From the NCBI RefSeq assembly GCF_950295315.1, contig NC_080175.1:82587566-82651565 (forward strand): a stretch of DNA of 64,000 bases, written 5' to 3'. The notes below the pieces were generated by a model. The model did not search any database. It worked only from the letters and a program-made list of their open reading frames with translations, and had not been told where the DNA came from. Of the stretch, positions 32,716 through 43,440 are shown in pieces. Numbering within the stretch: position 1 is the first letter of the stretch; every line of letters starts with the position of its first letter. The position numbers and the translations under genes were made by a program. The stretch is from Erinaceus europaeus. Lineage: Eukaryota > Chordata > Mammalia > Eulipotyphla > Erinaceidae.

Positions 32716-33740
32716 CTTTTTTTAAATTTATTTTTTATTTAAGAAAGGATAAATTAACAAAACCATAGGGTAGGAGGGATACAACTCCACACAATTCTCA
32801 CCACCCAATCTCCAAATCCCATCCCCTCCCCTGATAGCTTTCCCATTCTCTATCCCTCTGGAAGCATGGATCCCACTCATCAACAGAAGTTGAGAAAGAA
32901 GATCTGAAAGGGAAACTAAAAGCAGGATCTGACTAAATTGTAAGTAGGGCACCAAAGTAAAAACCCTGTGGTGAGGGGTAGACATGCAGCTTCCTGGGCC
33001 AGTGGGGGTTGGGGGTGGGTGGATGGGATGGGACATAGTCTTTTGGTGGTGGGAATGGTGTTTATGTACACTCCTAGTAAAGTGTAGTCATATAAATCAC
33101 TAGTTAATTAATATGAGAGGGGGGAAATTAATTGTATGTCTCGAAGTTTTTAAAACACAGACCGAGTCTTTTTAATATATAGGCTGTGTATTTGATATGC
33201 GGACTCTCTCAAAAGCCTAGACCAAGTAGATCAGAAGCAACCAATGGCATAGCTACATACGAGATACTGGGTACTATACAGCAAACTCTAACAAAAGGGC
33301 TTTTCAAAGTTAACCCAATTACCAAATAATGTGATGATAACATTAACTATCCATTGTCTTTTTGAACCCTAAGACAGCAGGAACCTCACATCTCCACTAA
33401 AGAGCCTATATTTCCCCCAGACCTGGAACCTTAGGATAGGGCCCACTTTTCCGCATGCCTCTCTCAATCCATATAAAATAATATTGCATCAGCCGATCAC
33501 AACCTAATCAACACAATGATTGATACCTCAACATGCTTCAGCTCAGACTGTGTCCAGAGACTTCAGATGTAGAATGACAACCCTTCAGCTTCATTACTCG
33601 GGTGAGACCTTTCCTTTCATAGTATTCTCTAATTCCATCTCAGGTTATTCACTTTCTAACAAAGTCCCAAAACCTAGATATACACCAGGTTCTGTGAGAG
33701 AGAGCATATGTTCACACTTATCCATAAACTAGTGCAAAAT
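32716..33740 (-). mobile_element. 5'-inverted (twin-primed) L1 insertion
   Basis: Between perfect 12-bp duplications ATAGAAGTACTT (32704-32715, 33741-33752). The left part (to about 32875) is the L1 3' end in antisense, with poly(T) at the edge. The right part (about 32876-33740) is upstream sequence in sense: ORF2 end CACTCATCAACAGAAG, then the 3'UTR up to inside the 279-nt block. The segment order is the one expected from twin priming. The joint lies in or next to GGATCC. Confidence 0.93.
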
Positions 33741-33837
33741 ATAGAAGTACTTTTTTATTTAATTGATCCAAGTACTGGATCTAATGTGTCCAGTAATTTT
33801 GCTGGAAACATTGAATAATACACTCCCTCCCAAAAGA

Positions 33838-33985
33838 GTTATCTAAAGGCAGGGAAGTAGCTCAACGTATCAGAACACAGAATTTGCATGTCTGTTACCC
33901 CAGAGACCCTAGTTTCAATCTCTGTTGCCACCGTAACAAAAAACTCAGTGGAATTCTTCTCTCTCTTATTAAAAAATAAATATAT
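33838..33985 (+). mobile_element. Possible old SINE
   Basis: GGCAGGGAAGTAGCTCAACG, CCTAGTTTCAATCTC (B-box position), GGAATTCTTCTCTCTCTTA and an A-rich tail. tRNA-SINE-like order; family not recognised. Confidence 0.4.
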
Positions 33986-34189
33986 TTAAAATATCAAAAT
34001 ATTTTCTATCAGGTATGTAAATCTAGATTATCTGTTATTTTATATATAATTATTAACCTCACTTAAAAATTGAGCAAATACCCTGAATATCTGAATGATA
34101 TCTGAATTAAGATGACAAAAAAAAAAGTGTTAGTGACTTCCAGAGGTACTACAGCTGCCACATCCATACTGGTTATTTTCCTCCTTTTT

Positions 34190-34369
34190 TTTTTCTAAGT
34201 ACTTTATTTATTTTATTTCTGAGATAGATACAGAGAAAGAAAGACAGAGAAAAACACCAAAGCACTACACAGTTCCGGCTTATTGTGGTGCGGGAGATGG
34301 AACCAGGGACTTGGAGCCTAGGGCATGAGAGTCTCTTTGCATAACCATTATGCTATCTACCCCAGACCC
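34190..34369 (-). mobile_element. Family C SINE, long form with GA-rich arm
   Basis: T-rich end, GAGATAGATACAGAGAAAG, CACTACACAGTTCCGGCTTA, GATGGAACCAGGGACTTGG, GGGCATGAGAGTCTCTTTG and CCATTATGCTATCTACCCC. Confidence 0.85.
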
Positions 34370-34375
34370 CCCTTT

Positions 34376-34548
34376 TTATTTCTTTTACTGAAAAAAAAAG
34401 AGAGAGAGAGAGAGAGAGATAGACATGAAGGAAGGGAGAGGTATAGTAACAGACTTCCACAGCACTTGCATTGGGGTCCGGATGTTTGAACCCAGTTCAA
34501 TATTCATGGTAATGTGTGAACTATACTAGGTATCTCAACACTGGGTCC
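34376..34548 (-). mobile_element. Old family B SINE with (GA)n
   Basis: (GA)n, GACTTCCACAGCACTTGCAT, GTTTGAACCCAGTTC, TGGTAATGTGTGAACTATAC and CACTGGGTCC in antisense order. Confidence 0.65.
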
Positions 34549-34554
34549 CTATAC

Positions 34555-35135
34555 TATTTTTTTTTACGATTTATTAATGAGTGATATTTAGATAGAGACA
34601 AGAGAACTTCTTTGTCCATATGTTTTTCCAGAATAGAAACTGGGACTTAGCTTTGCAAAGCATGTACTTTTCTCACTGAGTTACCCCCTTAACCAAGAAG
34701 AGACTTTTCAGACTTTTTCTTCAGAAGTCAAAGTGGCAGTGTTGCACCTACGACCCATCACTGCCCACCCAAACACATGTGTCCTGGTCCTGTAATCCCA
34801 TGCTTTCAACATTAGAAGGGGAATGAAGGAACAATGGAAAATACACTGGGGTAGAATTACTGGTAGTCACAATTTTTTGAAAGGCTGGTACACTGCAAAT
34901 GAAAATGTTTTTTTTATTAGTGCACATTTACACTTCCAAAATAAAATTGACAGAGGTGAAGTGAAGGCAAGAAATACAATAATTTTTTTTAAAAAAAAAC
35001 CTACTAAGTAGTCTCTCTCTTTATAGAGTGAGGCAGAGAGACAGAGAAGGAGAGATTAGAAGAAACCACTTAAGCTTCCTCCAGCATTGTGGGAACCAGG
35101 CTTGGACCTCCACTGCACACTGGCAAAGCAGCACA
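34555..35135 (-). mobile_element. Diverged SINE remnants with unclear DNA between
   Basis: 34560-34695 (GATTTATTAATGAGTG, AGATAGAGACAAGAGAAC, TTTCTCACTGAGTTACCCCC) and 35005-35135 (GAGTGAGGCAGAGAGACAG, CAGGCTTGGACCTCCACTGC) look like antisense SINE remains. The sequence between is not recognised. Confidence 0.4.
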
Positions 35136-35139
35136 CTAT

Positions 35140-36310
35140 CAAAACTGAGTTTTATATAATGTTTGAAGTGTGAACTTTAGAAAGGTATTATTTTACATTT
35201 TATTACAATTTATATTTTATTATTAACAGTAATTTCCAATATATTATCTGAGAATGTGTGCAGTGTTGATTCAATAAAGATATGATTAAAAGTCATTAAT
35301 TCTAAACACTAAAAGCAAAATTTATCTGATAACCCAAAAACCCACCTTAATACAAATTGAATTTAATTCTAAGCTATTAAATAATTTTTAAAGAAAGAAA
35401 ATTGTATGACCTACTGATTTCCTTTTTATTCTTTAAAATCGTTAATATATCGAATAAGAAAATAAAAATTTAATTAACACTGTTTATATTCATTATGCTG
35501 CTACAATCTAAATTCAGTGAATGGAAATGGAGTTGAATGGTATTGGAAATGGTAACTTGCTCTCCAACACACTGAAATGTGTTAATTTTTCTGCTGTCTG
35601 AAAACCTTAATCATTGCTAATGAATTCTGGTGGTATTTTGGGTTAATAAACTTTCTTCGTTTCATTAAGCTTTTATGAATTTTATAGGTTTTCAAAATAA
35701 CTTGGCTGGATTTTTCACTCATAAGCTCAGCTAATGATTTATTTTACATTGTTATGTGTGACGCAATTAGGGAAGTGATATATCTGACCTTTTTGACCGT
35801 ATTCCATGTATTTCAAACTTGTTCAACGATATGTGGCCAATTAAATGACATTTTGATTGGATATCGAAGTGCATATTAAGTGGAAAGATTCAGTCTGATT
35901 TATCAGAGTAAAACTTTTCCAATATGGCAACAACAACAACAAAAGGACAGGCTATAACAGTAAGAAATGTAGACAGCTGTGGAAGGAAGAAGAAATAGAT
36001 AAGCCTAGTAATAATTCCAAATGGATTTAAACATGAGTTCAGATATATGTGTGGATAATCTTAATTAAGGAATGAAGAAATAAATAAAATAATCTATATC
36101 CATCAACTAGGAGAACAGATTACTAAAGCTTTGATTTAAAGGAAATCAAAAAGCAAAATACAAAATTCGATTGTATTACTTTTTTAGTTGAAGTCTGATT
36201 ACATATGACATGTTGTAGATTTCAGGTACGTATCATTAAAAAGCAACATTTGTGCCAACTGATTTATGCCTCAACCTCCAGTCCACAATACTAAGGGAAA
36301 TAAGTTAAAG
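35140..36310. other. Repeat-free block, possible conserved non-coding sequence
   Basis: About 1.1 kb without retroposon signatures. 35,580-35,930 is rich in homeodomain-like TAAT/ATTA motifs and ends near AATGACATTTTGATTGG, a PBX-like arrangement. Regulatory function is speculative. Confidence 0.35.
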
Positions 36311-36316
36311 AAAGAC

Positions 36317-36490
36317 ATGGGGACAGGTGGTGGCACACCTGGTTATGCTCATATAATACCGTACCCAAGGACCCAGATTCAAGCCCATTGTCCCAGCCTG
36401 CAAGGGGAAAGCTTTACGAGTTGTGAAGTATTGCTGCAGGTGTCTCTCTGTCTCTCTATCTACCCCTTCCTCTTGATTTCTGGCTGTCTC
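36317..36490 (+). mobile_element. Family B SINE
   Basis: GGGGACAGGTGGTGGCACAC, TGGTTATGCTCATATAATAC, GATTCAAGCCCATTGTCC, TATTGCTGCAGGTGTCTC and TTGATTTCTGGCTGTCTC. Confidence 0.85.
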
Positions 36491-36499
36491 CATTCAGTA

Positions 36500-36575
36500 G
36501 AGACAGGGACTTGTGCCCGTGTTATATTACAATCTTGTTAATCATTATTAAATCACAAATAAATAAATAAATAAC
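36500..36575 (+). mobile_element. L1 3' tail fragment
   Basis: TACAATCTTGTTAATCATTA then TTAAATCAC matches the 3' ends of older L1 copies (49331-49365, about 59245-59275), with an (AAAT)n tail. Confidence 0.6.
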
Positions 36576-36719
36576 CAGATGATGTCCTAAAACTAACCTT
36601 ACCTTTCTGACCATCAAAATCCTTTTATTCCTGTGCTACTTATCTCATGTTTCACACAATTTTTCTGAGACTAGAACAATGAGACTAGTGCTTTGTCCAT
36701 AAAGGAACAATAGGGATGA

Positions 36720-37005
36720 GGATGGGCCAGATGGTAGTGCAGCAGGTTAAGCACACTTGGCTAAGCACAAGGACCGTCTAGGTCTTAAGGATCCCAGTTT
36801 AAGCCCTGGCTCCCCACAAGTGGTGAAGAAGATCTATCTCACTCTATCTTACCATCTTCTCTCTCTGCCCTATCCAACATCAATTAACAACAATAACAAC
36901 AAGGGCAACAAAATGAAAAGAATGGCCTCCAGGAACAGTAGATTTGTAGTGAAGTCACCCAGCCCCAGATAAATACCTGGAGGCAAAAAAAAAAAGAAAG
37001 AAAGA
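36720..37005 (+). mobile_element. Family A-long SINE
   Basis: GGGCCAGATGGTAGTGCAGC, GATCCCAGTTTAAGCCC, CTATCCAACATCAATTAAC, AACAAGGGCAACAAAATG, CCTCCAGGAACAGTAGATTT and a (GAAA)n end. Confidence 0.85.
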
Positions 37006-37200
37006 AAGAAGATGAAACATGAGATAGTCAGGAGAACAAACTGAAACTGAGTAAAGAGAATAACAATAATATTAATTGTATATATTGAGTGAATTTAAAT
37101 ATAGGGTGAAATTACAGAGCTACAAAACAGCTTAAAAATATAACCGATTTTTTAACAGTATAAGAAAAACATTTTTTTTTTTGCTTTCAGAAAATGAAAG

Positions 37201-37350
37201 TGAGGGTGGGAGAGACAACACAATGGTTGTGCAAAGATTTCATATCTGAGGATATGAGGTCTGAGGTTCAGGCCCCTACAATGCCAATAGTAAGTAGTAC
37301 TCTAGTATCTCTCTCCATATCCATCTCTTTATTTCCTTAAAAGAAAAAAT
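37201..37350 (+). mobile_element. Family D-like SINE, diverged
   Basis: GGGAGAGACAACACAATGG, TCTGAGGATATGAGGTCTG, GAGGTTCAGGCCCCTAC (B box) and TATCTCTCTCCATATCC. Confidence 0.55.
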
Positions 37351-37395
37351 GTATTTTAAAAAAGAGAAAATGAAAATGAGAATTGGAATGATTGA

Positions 37396-37580
37396 ATGCT
37401 GGGAGTAGGATATGGCATAACTGGTAGAATAAGTAAGTTACCATGTGTGAGGGCCCAAGTTCAAGTCACTGATCTGCACCTGCATTGGAAGCTTAATATC
37501 TGTGGAGCAGTGTTGTAGGTGTCTCTCTCTCTCCTAATTCTCTCCCTAATTTTCTCTGACTGTCTAAGGAAAAGAAAGAA
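37396..37580 (+). mobile_element. Family B SINE, diverged
   Basis: GGATATGGCATAACTGG, TTACCATGTGTGAGGGCCC, AAGTTCAAGTCACTG, GGAGCAGTGTTGTAGGTGTC. Confidence 0.7.
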
Positions 37581-37864
37581 ATGTACACTATAAGCAGCAG
37601 AGTCACTTTATAGACAATGAACCCAAGTGATGAACATAGTGGTAAAAAAAAAAAAAGAATGCTTTATCAGTCATAACAATGTGGTAAGTGTTCGGAAAAC
37701 GACGTAATTCTAATCTAGAAAATTTCACGAGTTTGCTCTTTCAAAAATATATCTCCTGAGAAAAATTAATTATGTTTTGGGGTAAGTTTTCACTCTGAAA
37801 ATCAATAGTTTTATATATCACTATTGAAATATTTATAATGAAATTCTTTTAAAAGAAAAATAAA

Positions 37865-38119
37865 GGGGAGTCGGGCGGTAGCACAGCAGTTAAGCGCAGG
37901 TGGCACAAAGCACAATGACCGGCGAGAGGATCCCGGTTCAAGCCCCCGGCTCCCCACCTGCAGGGGAGTCAGTTCACAAGCAGTGAAGCAGGTCTGCAGG
38001 TGTCTATCTTTCTCTTCCCTCTCTATCTCCCCCTCCTCTCTCCATTTCTCTCTGTCCTATCCACAACAATAAAACAACAAGGGCAAAAACAAAGGGAAAA
38101 TGAATAAATAAATATTTTA
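37865..38119 (+). mobile_element. Family A SINE, young-looking
   Basis: GGGGAGTCGGGCGGTAGCAC, GATCCCGGTTCAAGCCCCC, GCTCCCCACCTGCAGGGGAG, AGCAGGTCTGCAGGTGTC, CTATCCACAACAATAAAAC, AACAAGGGCAAAAACAAAGG. Flanking AAAAATAAA repeats. Confidence 0.94.
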
Positions 38120-38500
38120 AAAAATAAATATTTTTATCTTTTTTGTTGGGGACATTATAATTCCATCTTCATTTCTGAGACAAAATATTTTCTTCACTTC
38201 CCCCCTTTTTACAATTCTAGTTTTATTTATTCCATTTTGTAATTTTTTTCTTAGTTTTAAATTATTTTTCTGTCTTGTTGTGTATCTGTGTATTTAATCA
38301 TTTATTTTAGATGGTGTGTTTATAGGCAGGTAAATTTAACCATTATTTAATTTTCAGCTTTTGAAATTATCATGGTTTTGTATACATGAGTGCTACTTTT
38401 TTTTTAACCAACACTGTGGACAGAATCCAACATCATTAGTCTAGCAAAGAACATATTTGTTTTAATTGTTGTTTTATTTTCTTTTCCAGGATGGTGTGTG

Positions 38501-38502
<2 letters not shown>

Positions 38503-38552
<50 letters not shown>

Positions 38553-38562
38553 ACACACACAC
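38503..38562. repeat. (AC)n microsatellite
   Basis: About 60 bp, one AC-to-TC interruption, at the tail side of an antisense SINE. Confidence 0.97.
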
Positions 38563-38564
38563 TA

Positions 38565-38752
38565 GAAACAGAGAAATAAAGAGGGGAGAGAGAGAGAGAG
38601 ACAGAGTTGAAGAGAGAAAGAGACACACCTGCAGCACTGCTTCACTGCTCATAAAGCTATCTCCCTGACGATGAGGATTAGGGGGCTTGTACCTGCATCC
38701 TTGCGCATGGCGACATGTTTGCTCTACCAAGTGTACTACCACCTGGCCCAAG
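38565..38752 (-). mobile_element. Family B SINE
   Basis: AGAAACAGAGAAATAAAGAG, CACACCTGCAGCACTGCTTC, AAGCTATCTCCCTGACG, GCGACATGTTTGCTCTACC and ACTACCACCTGGCCC. Confidence 0.88.
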
Positions 38753-38774
38753 GTTTTTAATGCTCTATTTTATT

Positions 38775-39310
38775 ATTTTATTTTATTTTTCTTATGTTTG
38801 ATAGAGCAGAGAGAAGTTGAGGGAAAGGGGAGGTAGAAAGGGAGGCAGAACCTGGTGTATATCTAGGTTTTGGGACTTTGTTAGAAAGTGAACCACCTGA
38901 GATGGAATTAGAGAATACTATGAAAGGAAAGGTCTCACCCGAGTAAGAAGCTGAAGTGTTGTCATTCCACATGTGAAGTCTCTGGACACAGTCTGAGCTG
39001 CAGCATCTTGAGGTGGCAATCGTTGCATCGATTAGGTTGCGATGGGTCCATGCTCCCAGAGGGATAGAGAATGGGAAAGCTATCAGGGGAGGGGGTGGGA
39101 TATGGAGATTGGGTGGTGGGAATTGTGTGGAGTTGTACCCCTTCTACCCTATAGTTTTGTTAATTTATCCTTTCTTAAACAAAAAATAAATTAAAAAAAA
39201 AAAAGAAAGGGAGGCAGAATAAGAAACAGCTGCAGCACAGCTTCCCCGCTCACTAAGCTTTCCCTCTGAACTCAGGTTCTTGCACTTGGTGATGGGTCAC
39301 AAACCTGAGT
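38775..39310 (-). mobile_element. Family B SINE split by an L1
   Basis: The outer arms (38775-38850, and about 39220-39310 with CAGCTGCAGCACAGCTTCCC and AAGCTTTCCCTCTG) are one antisense SINE. The L1 at 38851-39203 sits between copies of AGAAAGGGAGGCAGAA. Confidence 0.85.
38851..39203 (+). mobile_element. Short 5'-inverted (twin-primed) L1 insertion
   Basis: Perfect 16-bp duplications AGAAAGGGAGGCAGAA (38835-38850, 39204-39219). 38851 to about 39030 is 3'UTR in antisense, running from inside the 279-nt block to CAATCGTTGCATCG. About 39035-39203 is the sense 3' end (GTCCATGCTCCCAGAGGG) with its A-tail. Confidence 0.93.
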
Positions 39311-39810
39311 GCACAGCCAGCAGCTCTCAAGATGGTCTTTGCTTTGTTCTTGTATAATTTGTTCACTTAACAGGTCCTTAGTATCATTATTCATTTCCCG
39401 TTTGCTTTATGACTTCCAGAATATATTCTCCCTCTTTTCCCTCCTTGTGATGCCTTTTAATGACTGCCTCAAGTTCATCACAGTTTCAGATCCTTTCTGA
39501 AAATATTTACCACAGTCTCCCAAGACTTCTTTCCTGCATTTTTACAGTAATGGGGATTTTTGAGGCTCAACATAAGTTTTCAACATATGTTTCCTTTCTA
39601 AACAATTTTGCAAATATTATCAAGTGCTCTTTCTTATGTCTTACAAACAAAATATTCCAGAAATGTAAAGATTAGTATGTGACTTACAGCTTTTTTTCAT
39701 GTTGTGATCATTAAAATTTATGATTTTTGGAGACATTATGCTTACTGTCATTCTTACTGTTTAATGATTCTAGATATGATATATTTCATTGTAGATTAAG
39801 AATATTATTT
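39311..39810. other. Non-coding DNA, no recognised feature
   Basis: Small open frames only; no homology recognised. Confidence 0.4.
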
Positions 39811-39826
39811 CCCACAGTAAACTTTT

Positions 39827-40103
39827 AAAAAAATATTTATTTATTTATTCCCTTTTGTTGTCTTTGTTGTTTTATTGTTGTAGTTATTATTGATGTCGTC
39901 GTTGTTGGATAGGACAGAGAGAAATGAAGAGAGGAAGGGAAGACAGAGAGGGGGAGAGAAAGATAGACACCTGCAGACCTGCTTCACCACCTGTGAAGCA
40001 ACTCTTTTGCAGGTGGGCAGCCGGAGGCTCGAACCAGGGTTCTTATGCCGGTCTTTGAGCTTTGCGCCACATGTGCTTAACCCTCTGCGCTACCGTCTGA
40101 CTG
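39827..40103 (-). mobile_element. Family A SINE
   Basis: CCCTTTTGTTGTCTTTG, GATAGGACAGAGAGAAATG, CACCTGCAGACCTGCTTCAC, GAGGCTCGAACCAGGG and TACCGTCTGACTG. Perfect 16-bp duplications CCCACAGTAAACTTTT (39811-39826, 40104-40119). Confidence 0.96.
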
Positions 40104-40381
40104 CCCACAGTAAACTTTTTATAAGACTTATATGGACTCAAGGAATGGTAAGTCATGTTAAAAGGAAAATACTGCCATAATAAGTAACTCAAATTTAGCT
40201 CTTCAATAACTTTCGGAGTAGGCATATTGAAATCTACATTTTTTAACAAGAAGAACAAATATAACAAGAGTAAGTGTGTAGCTAATAGTAATTGTATTAC
40301 ATTGCTTTTTATTTTGGCTAAACAGCAAAGTTTTGGAAAAATCTGTCTCTCAAATACTATAGCTTCAGAAAATAAATGATG

Positions 40382-40597
40382 GGGGGGCAGGTGGTGGTGC
40401 ACCTGGTTGAGCACACATGTTACAATGCACAAGAACCGGGTTCAGACCACGAGTCCCCATGTGCAAGGGGAAAGGTTTGCAAGGGGTGAAGCAGTACTGC
40501 AGGTGCCTCTCTTACCCTCTCTATCACACCCTTCCCTCTCAACTTCTGGTTGTCTCTATCCAATAAACAAGTAAAGATTTTTTTTTTAAAAAAAAGG
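40382..40597 (+). mobile_element. Family B SINE
   Basis: GGCAGGTGGTGGTGCACCTG, GAGCACACATGTTACAATGC, CCGGGTTCAGACCACG, GAAGCAGTACTGCAGGTGCC and TATCCAATAAACAAG. AAATAAATGATG / AAAGAAATGATG flank it. Confidence 0.92.
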
Positions 40598-40794
40598 AAA
40601 AGAAATGATGAAGGAGAATCATGAAGGGGAAGTTGGGAATGTTAAATCTCTATGATGGGGCAGGAAGGTTTGGAAGAGGGTGTGGTGCACTGATACCTAA
40701 TCTGGATATTTTGTTCCCTAAGGACAAGAGTCCTGTAGACCAACATTCCATAATGAGATGAAATAAAGATATACTGAAGTTGCTTTAAAAAGAA

Positions 40795-41028
40795 GAATTA
40801 ACTAAAATATGCCTACTAGCTATCTACAAAACAGAGATTCCCCCCCCCCCAATTCGTCATCTGCACTACTCTAGCCTTTAGGTTTATGATTAGTCAAAAA
40901 TTTGTTTGGCTTTATATGTTAACTCTCTTTTAAGCCACCAGGTTCCAAATGCTACCATGATACCAACCAGACTTCCCTAGACAGACAATCCCACCGATGT
41001 TTCCTGGAGCTCGGTTCCTCAGAACCCC
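40795..41028 (+). mobile_element. L1 3'UTR fragment, older subfamily
   Basis: TATGCCTACTAGCTATCT, a C-run, TTTGTTTGGCTTTATATG, CCACCAGGTTCCAAATGC and TTTCCTGGAGCTCGG. It ends before the L1 3' end, where a 5'-truncated SINE begins. Confidence 0.85.
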
Positions 41029-41260
41029 CGCAGGATCCGGGTTAGAGCCCCCAGCTCCCCACCTGCAGGAGAGTCGCTTCACAAGTGGTGAAGCAGGTCT
41101 GCAGGTGTCTATCTTTCTTTCCCCCCCTCCATCTCTCCCTCCTCTCTCCATTTCTCTGTCCTATCCAACAACAACAACATCAATAATGACTACAACAAGA
41201 AAGCTGCAAGGGGAACAAAAGTGAATAAATAAATACTAAAAAAAGAAAAAAAGAATGATG
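41027..41260 (+). mobile_element. 5'-truncated family A SINE joined to L1
   Basis: Starts inside the SINE at CGCAGGATCCGGGTTAGAGC, then CTCCCCACCTGCAGGAGAG, CTATCCAACAACAACAAC and an A-rich tail. Its usual first ~50 bp are replaced by L1 sequence. Confidence 0.88.
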
Positions 41261-41264
41261 ATTA

Positions 41265-41795
41265 TCCAGAGCTAAGGTTGTCTTTCAGAAAAGCTTTACC
41301 AGAAAAACCAATCTTATGACACAGCAAACATTTATAAGATTTAATTTTACAAAATGAGCATCCTCTTCATGTTATGTAAGACTTCTTACTCTGTTGTTAA
41401 TGTCCAAAATCCCCTGTGCCATTCCTTTGCTAGTGAGTAGAAACCCTCTCAGCCTGTCTTATTTACTGTAGAAGTGGGGTAATCCACCCCACCATAAATC
41501 ACAGTATAAATTATGATCTGCCATTATATCTGACTGTGTGTGTGTGTATGTAGACACATGCTATGGTAATAACAAAAGAATCCCAAGTACAATGAAATCT
41601 TCATATTGTGAGGCCAGTGACGGGAACTCCAGAATAAAGACCTAGTTAAATGTGTGGAAAATTCTATTGGAAATTGATTTTCCAGCCCCAATTGTGTTAG
41701 CCTAAGGACTTTAACTCATCCCAAATGCTAACTCAATATGAAAAAAATTAATTCCATGATGAATAACAAATGCAAATATCTTGAAAATACACTTC
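41265..41795. other. Non-coding DNA, no recognised feature
   Basis: Short TG run near 41537; otherwise nothing identified. Confidence 0.4.
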
Positions 41796-41796
41796 T

Positions 41797-42260
41797 GATC
41801 TGACCTCTACAATCGACACAGACACAGAGGACTATGAGTAAGAGGCTTTATTGAATAGATGTATTTAAGTCAAGCTGTTAGCAAATTTAGGCCAGTGAGA
41901 CATACTTGCTACACAGAGACAACAGCAAAAGACAAAGACAAATCTCAGCTGAGAGATCCCAGGCCGAAATTTGTACCAAATTTGGTCCAGTTGCTCTGAG
42001 ACCCGGAGGCTTGAAAATCATCCTCCTTTAAAGGAGAAATGAGTGGGGGGGGGGGTCTACGTAGGCTATGTGACTAACCTGTCCTTGCTACTTTGGCGGT
42101 CAAAGTTTCAAGGAAAACATTCCATTATTATCTTCTGGCACAAGGAAGCAAGCAGTTTTTACTGAAGCCAAATGGGCAAGTTAAGAGATAACTGAGAGAT
42201 GCGGGGGTTGCAGGTTATGCAGTTTCAAGGCAAACATTTGTATCCACCAGTTGCAGAGCT
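41797..42260 (-). mobile_element. Probable solo LTR of an endogenous retrovirus
   Basis: Read on the minus strand, a CCTCC/CpG-containing U3-like part (GACCGCCAAAGTAGC, CCTACGTAGACCC) leads to a TATA-like TTAAATACATC. Then come the polyadenylation signal in TCAATAAAGCCTCTTACTC (about 41840-41860) and a TGTCTGTGTCG stretch. This promoter-to-AATAAA spacing fits an LTR. No gag, pol or env sequence is nearby, so if correct it is a solo LTR. Edges are uncertain. Confidence 0.5.
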
Positions 42261-42870
42261 GAAGCAATTAGTGCATTAGTCTAATTTTATCTTATCTAGT
42301 TTCTAAGAGATCTTCTCAATCTACTTCAATGAATTAGTCCAATTGGAAAATTCCATTCTTTTACAATCTAATAACTCAATATTTATATTTTATCATATTT
42401 TAAGTGTCACATATTAAGAGCATTAATTCAAATATAGAGATTCATAGTGATTATTGTAACTTCTAGTAGCTTGAATTTTAGCTAGAAAGATACATAACTA
42501 TACTATTTATTAAAAGCTATAAATAAATATTCACAAGAACTGCAGAATCAAAGAGAGCAAATCCAAATAAATAAGAAAATTAAATAAGAAAATTCTGACT
42601 AGATAATGAGTTATATTAGTTTACCAGGTGAAGAATGAAAATGAAAGGTCAGTAATAATTAAGAAAAGGATTCTAAGATGTAAAAGCATATGTGAAAACA
42701 CCAAGATGTCAAAAAAATGCAAAGTATCTGGAAAACAAAGTATAAAAAATTATAGCCTGGGAGCATTTGAGGTAGAGGTGAAATTTATTGATAAAAATTT
42801 TAAATTTAAAATATAAGAACACTTAATTATCTTAAACCATATAGTTCACAGATCAAAAGTGCTGATTTGT
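42261..42870. other. AT-rich non-coding DNA
   Basis: Nothing recognised. Confidence 0.4.
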
Positions 42871-42874
42871 TTAT

Positions 42875-43024
42875 TTAAAAAAGATTTTATTTATCTACTA
42901 ATAATGAAGACAGGAGGAGAGAGGAAGAATTAGATATCACTCTGGGATATGTGCTGCTGGGGATTGAACTCAGGACTTCATGCTTGAATGTCTAATGCTT
43001 TATTCACTGTGTCACTTCCCACAC
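42875..43024 (-). mobile_element. Family C SINE, diverged
   Basis: GATTTTATTTATCTACTAAT, GGGATTGAACTCAGGACTTC, TGCTTGAATGTCTAATGC and CACTGTGTCACTTCCC. Confidence 0.65.
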
Positions 43025-43252
43025 CATATGATTTGTTTCTATTGTTAATATCTTAGTGATTAACACACCATAAAATGACATTTTGAATCCATTGTGACCA
43101 AGGGCCCTCTAGCAAAGTGTAACAATACATACTACTAAATCTGCCACTTTAATCTATTACAAAATAAATTTTCTAACCAACATTTCATAAAATTTGTTTT
43201 GCAATGATTTCTTAAGCATAACATGAAAATCACAGGCAAGGACAGTGAAAAT

Positions 43253-43440
43253 AGGGAGGTGGTGGAGCACTTGGTTGAGTCTACACAGGAACTGGGTTAA
43301 TCTCCCAATTCACATCTGCAGAGGGAAAGCTTCATGAGTGGTGAAGCAGTGCTGCAGGTGTTTCTCTTTCTCTCTGCTTCTCTATCTCCTCCTTCCCTCT
43401 CTATTTCTGTATCTCTGTACACTAAATAAATAATTTTGAA
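43253..43440 (+). mobile_element. Family B SINE
   Basis: GGGAGGTGGTGGAGCACTTG, GGGTTAATCTCCC (B box decayed), AAGCTTCATGAGTGGTGAAG, GCAGTGCTGCAGGTG. Imperfect GTGAAAATAG / GTAAAAATAG duplications. Confidence 0.85.

Noticed and set aside
38503..38562. CRISPR-like or satellite arrays
   Set aside because: All tandem arrays seen are mono- to tetranucleotide microsatellites without spacers.
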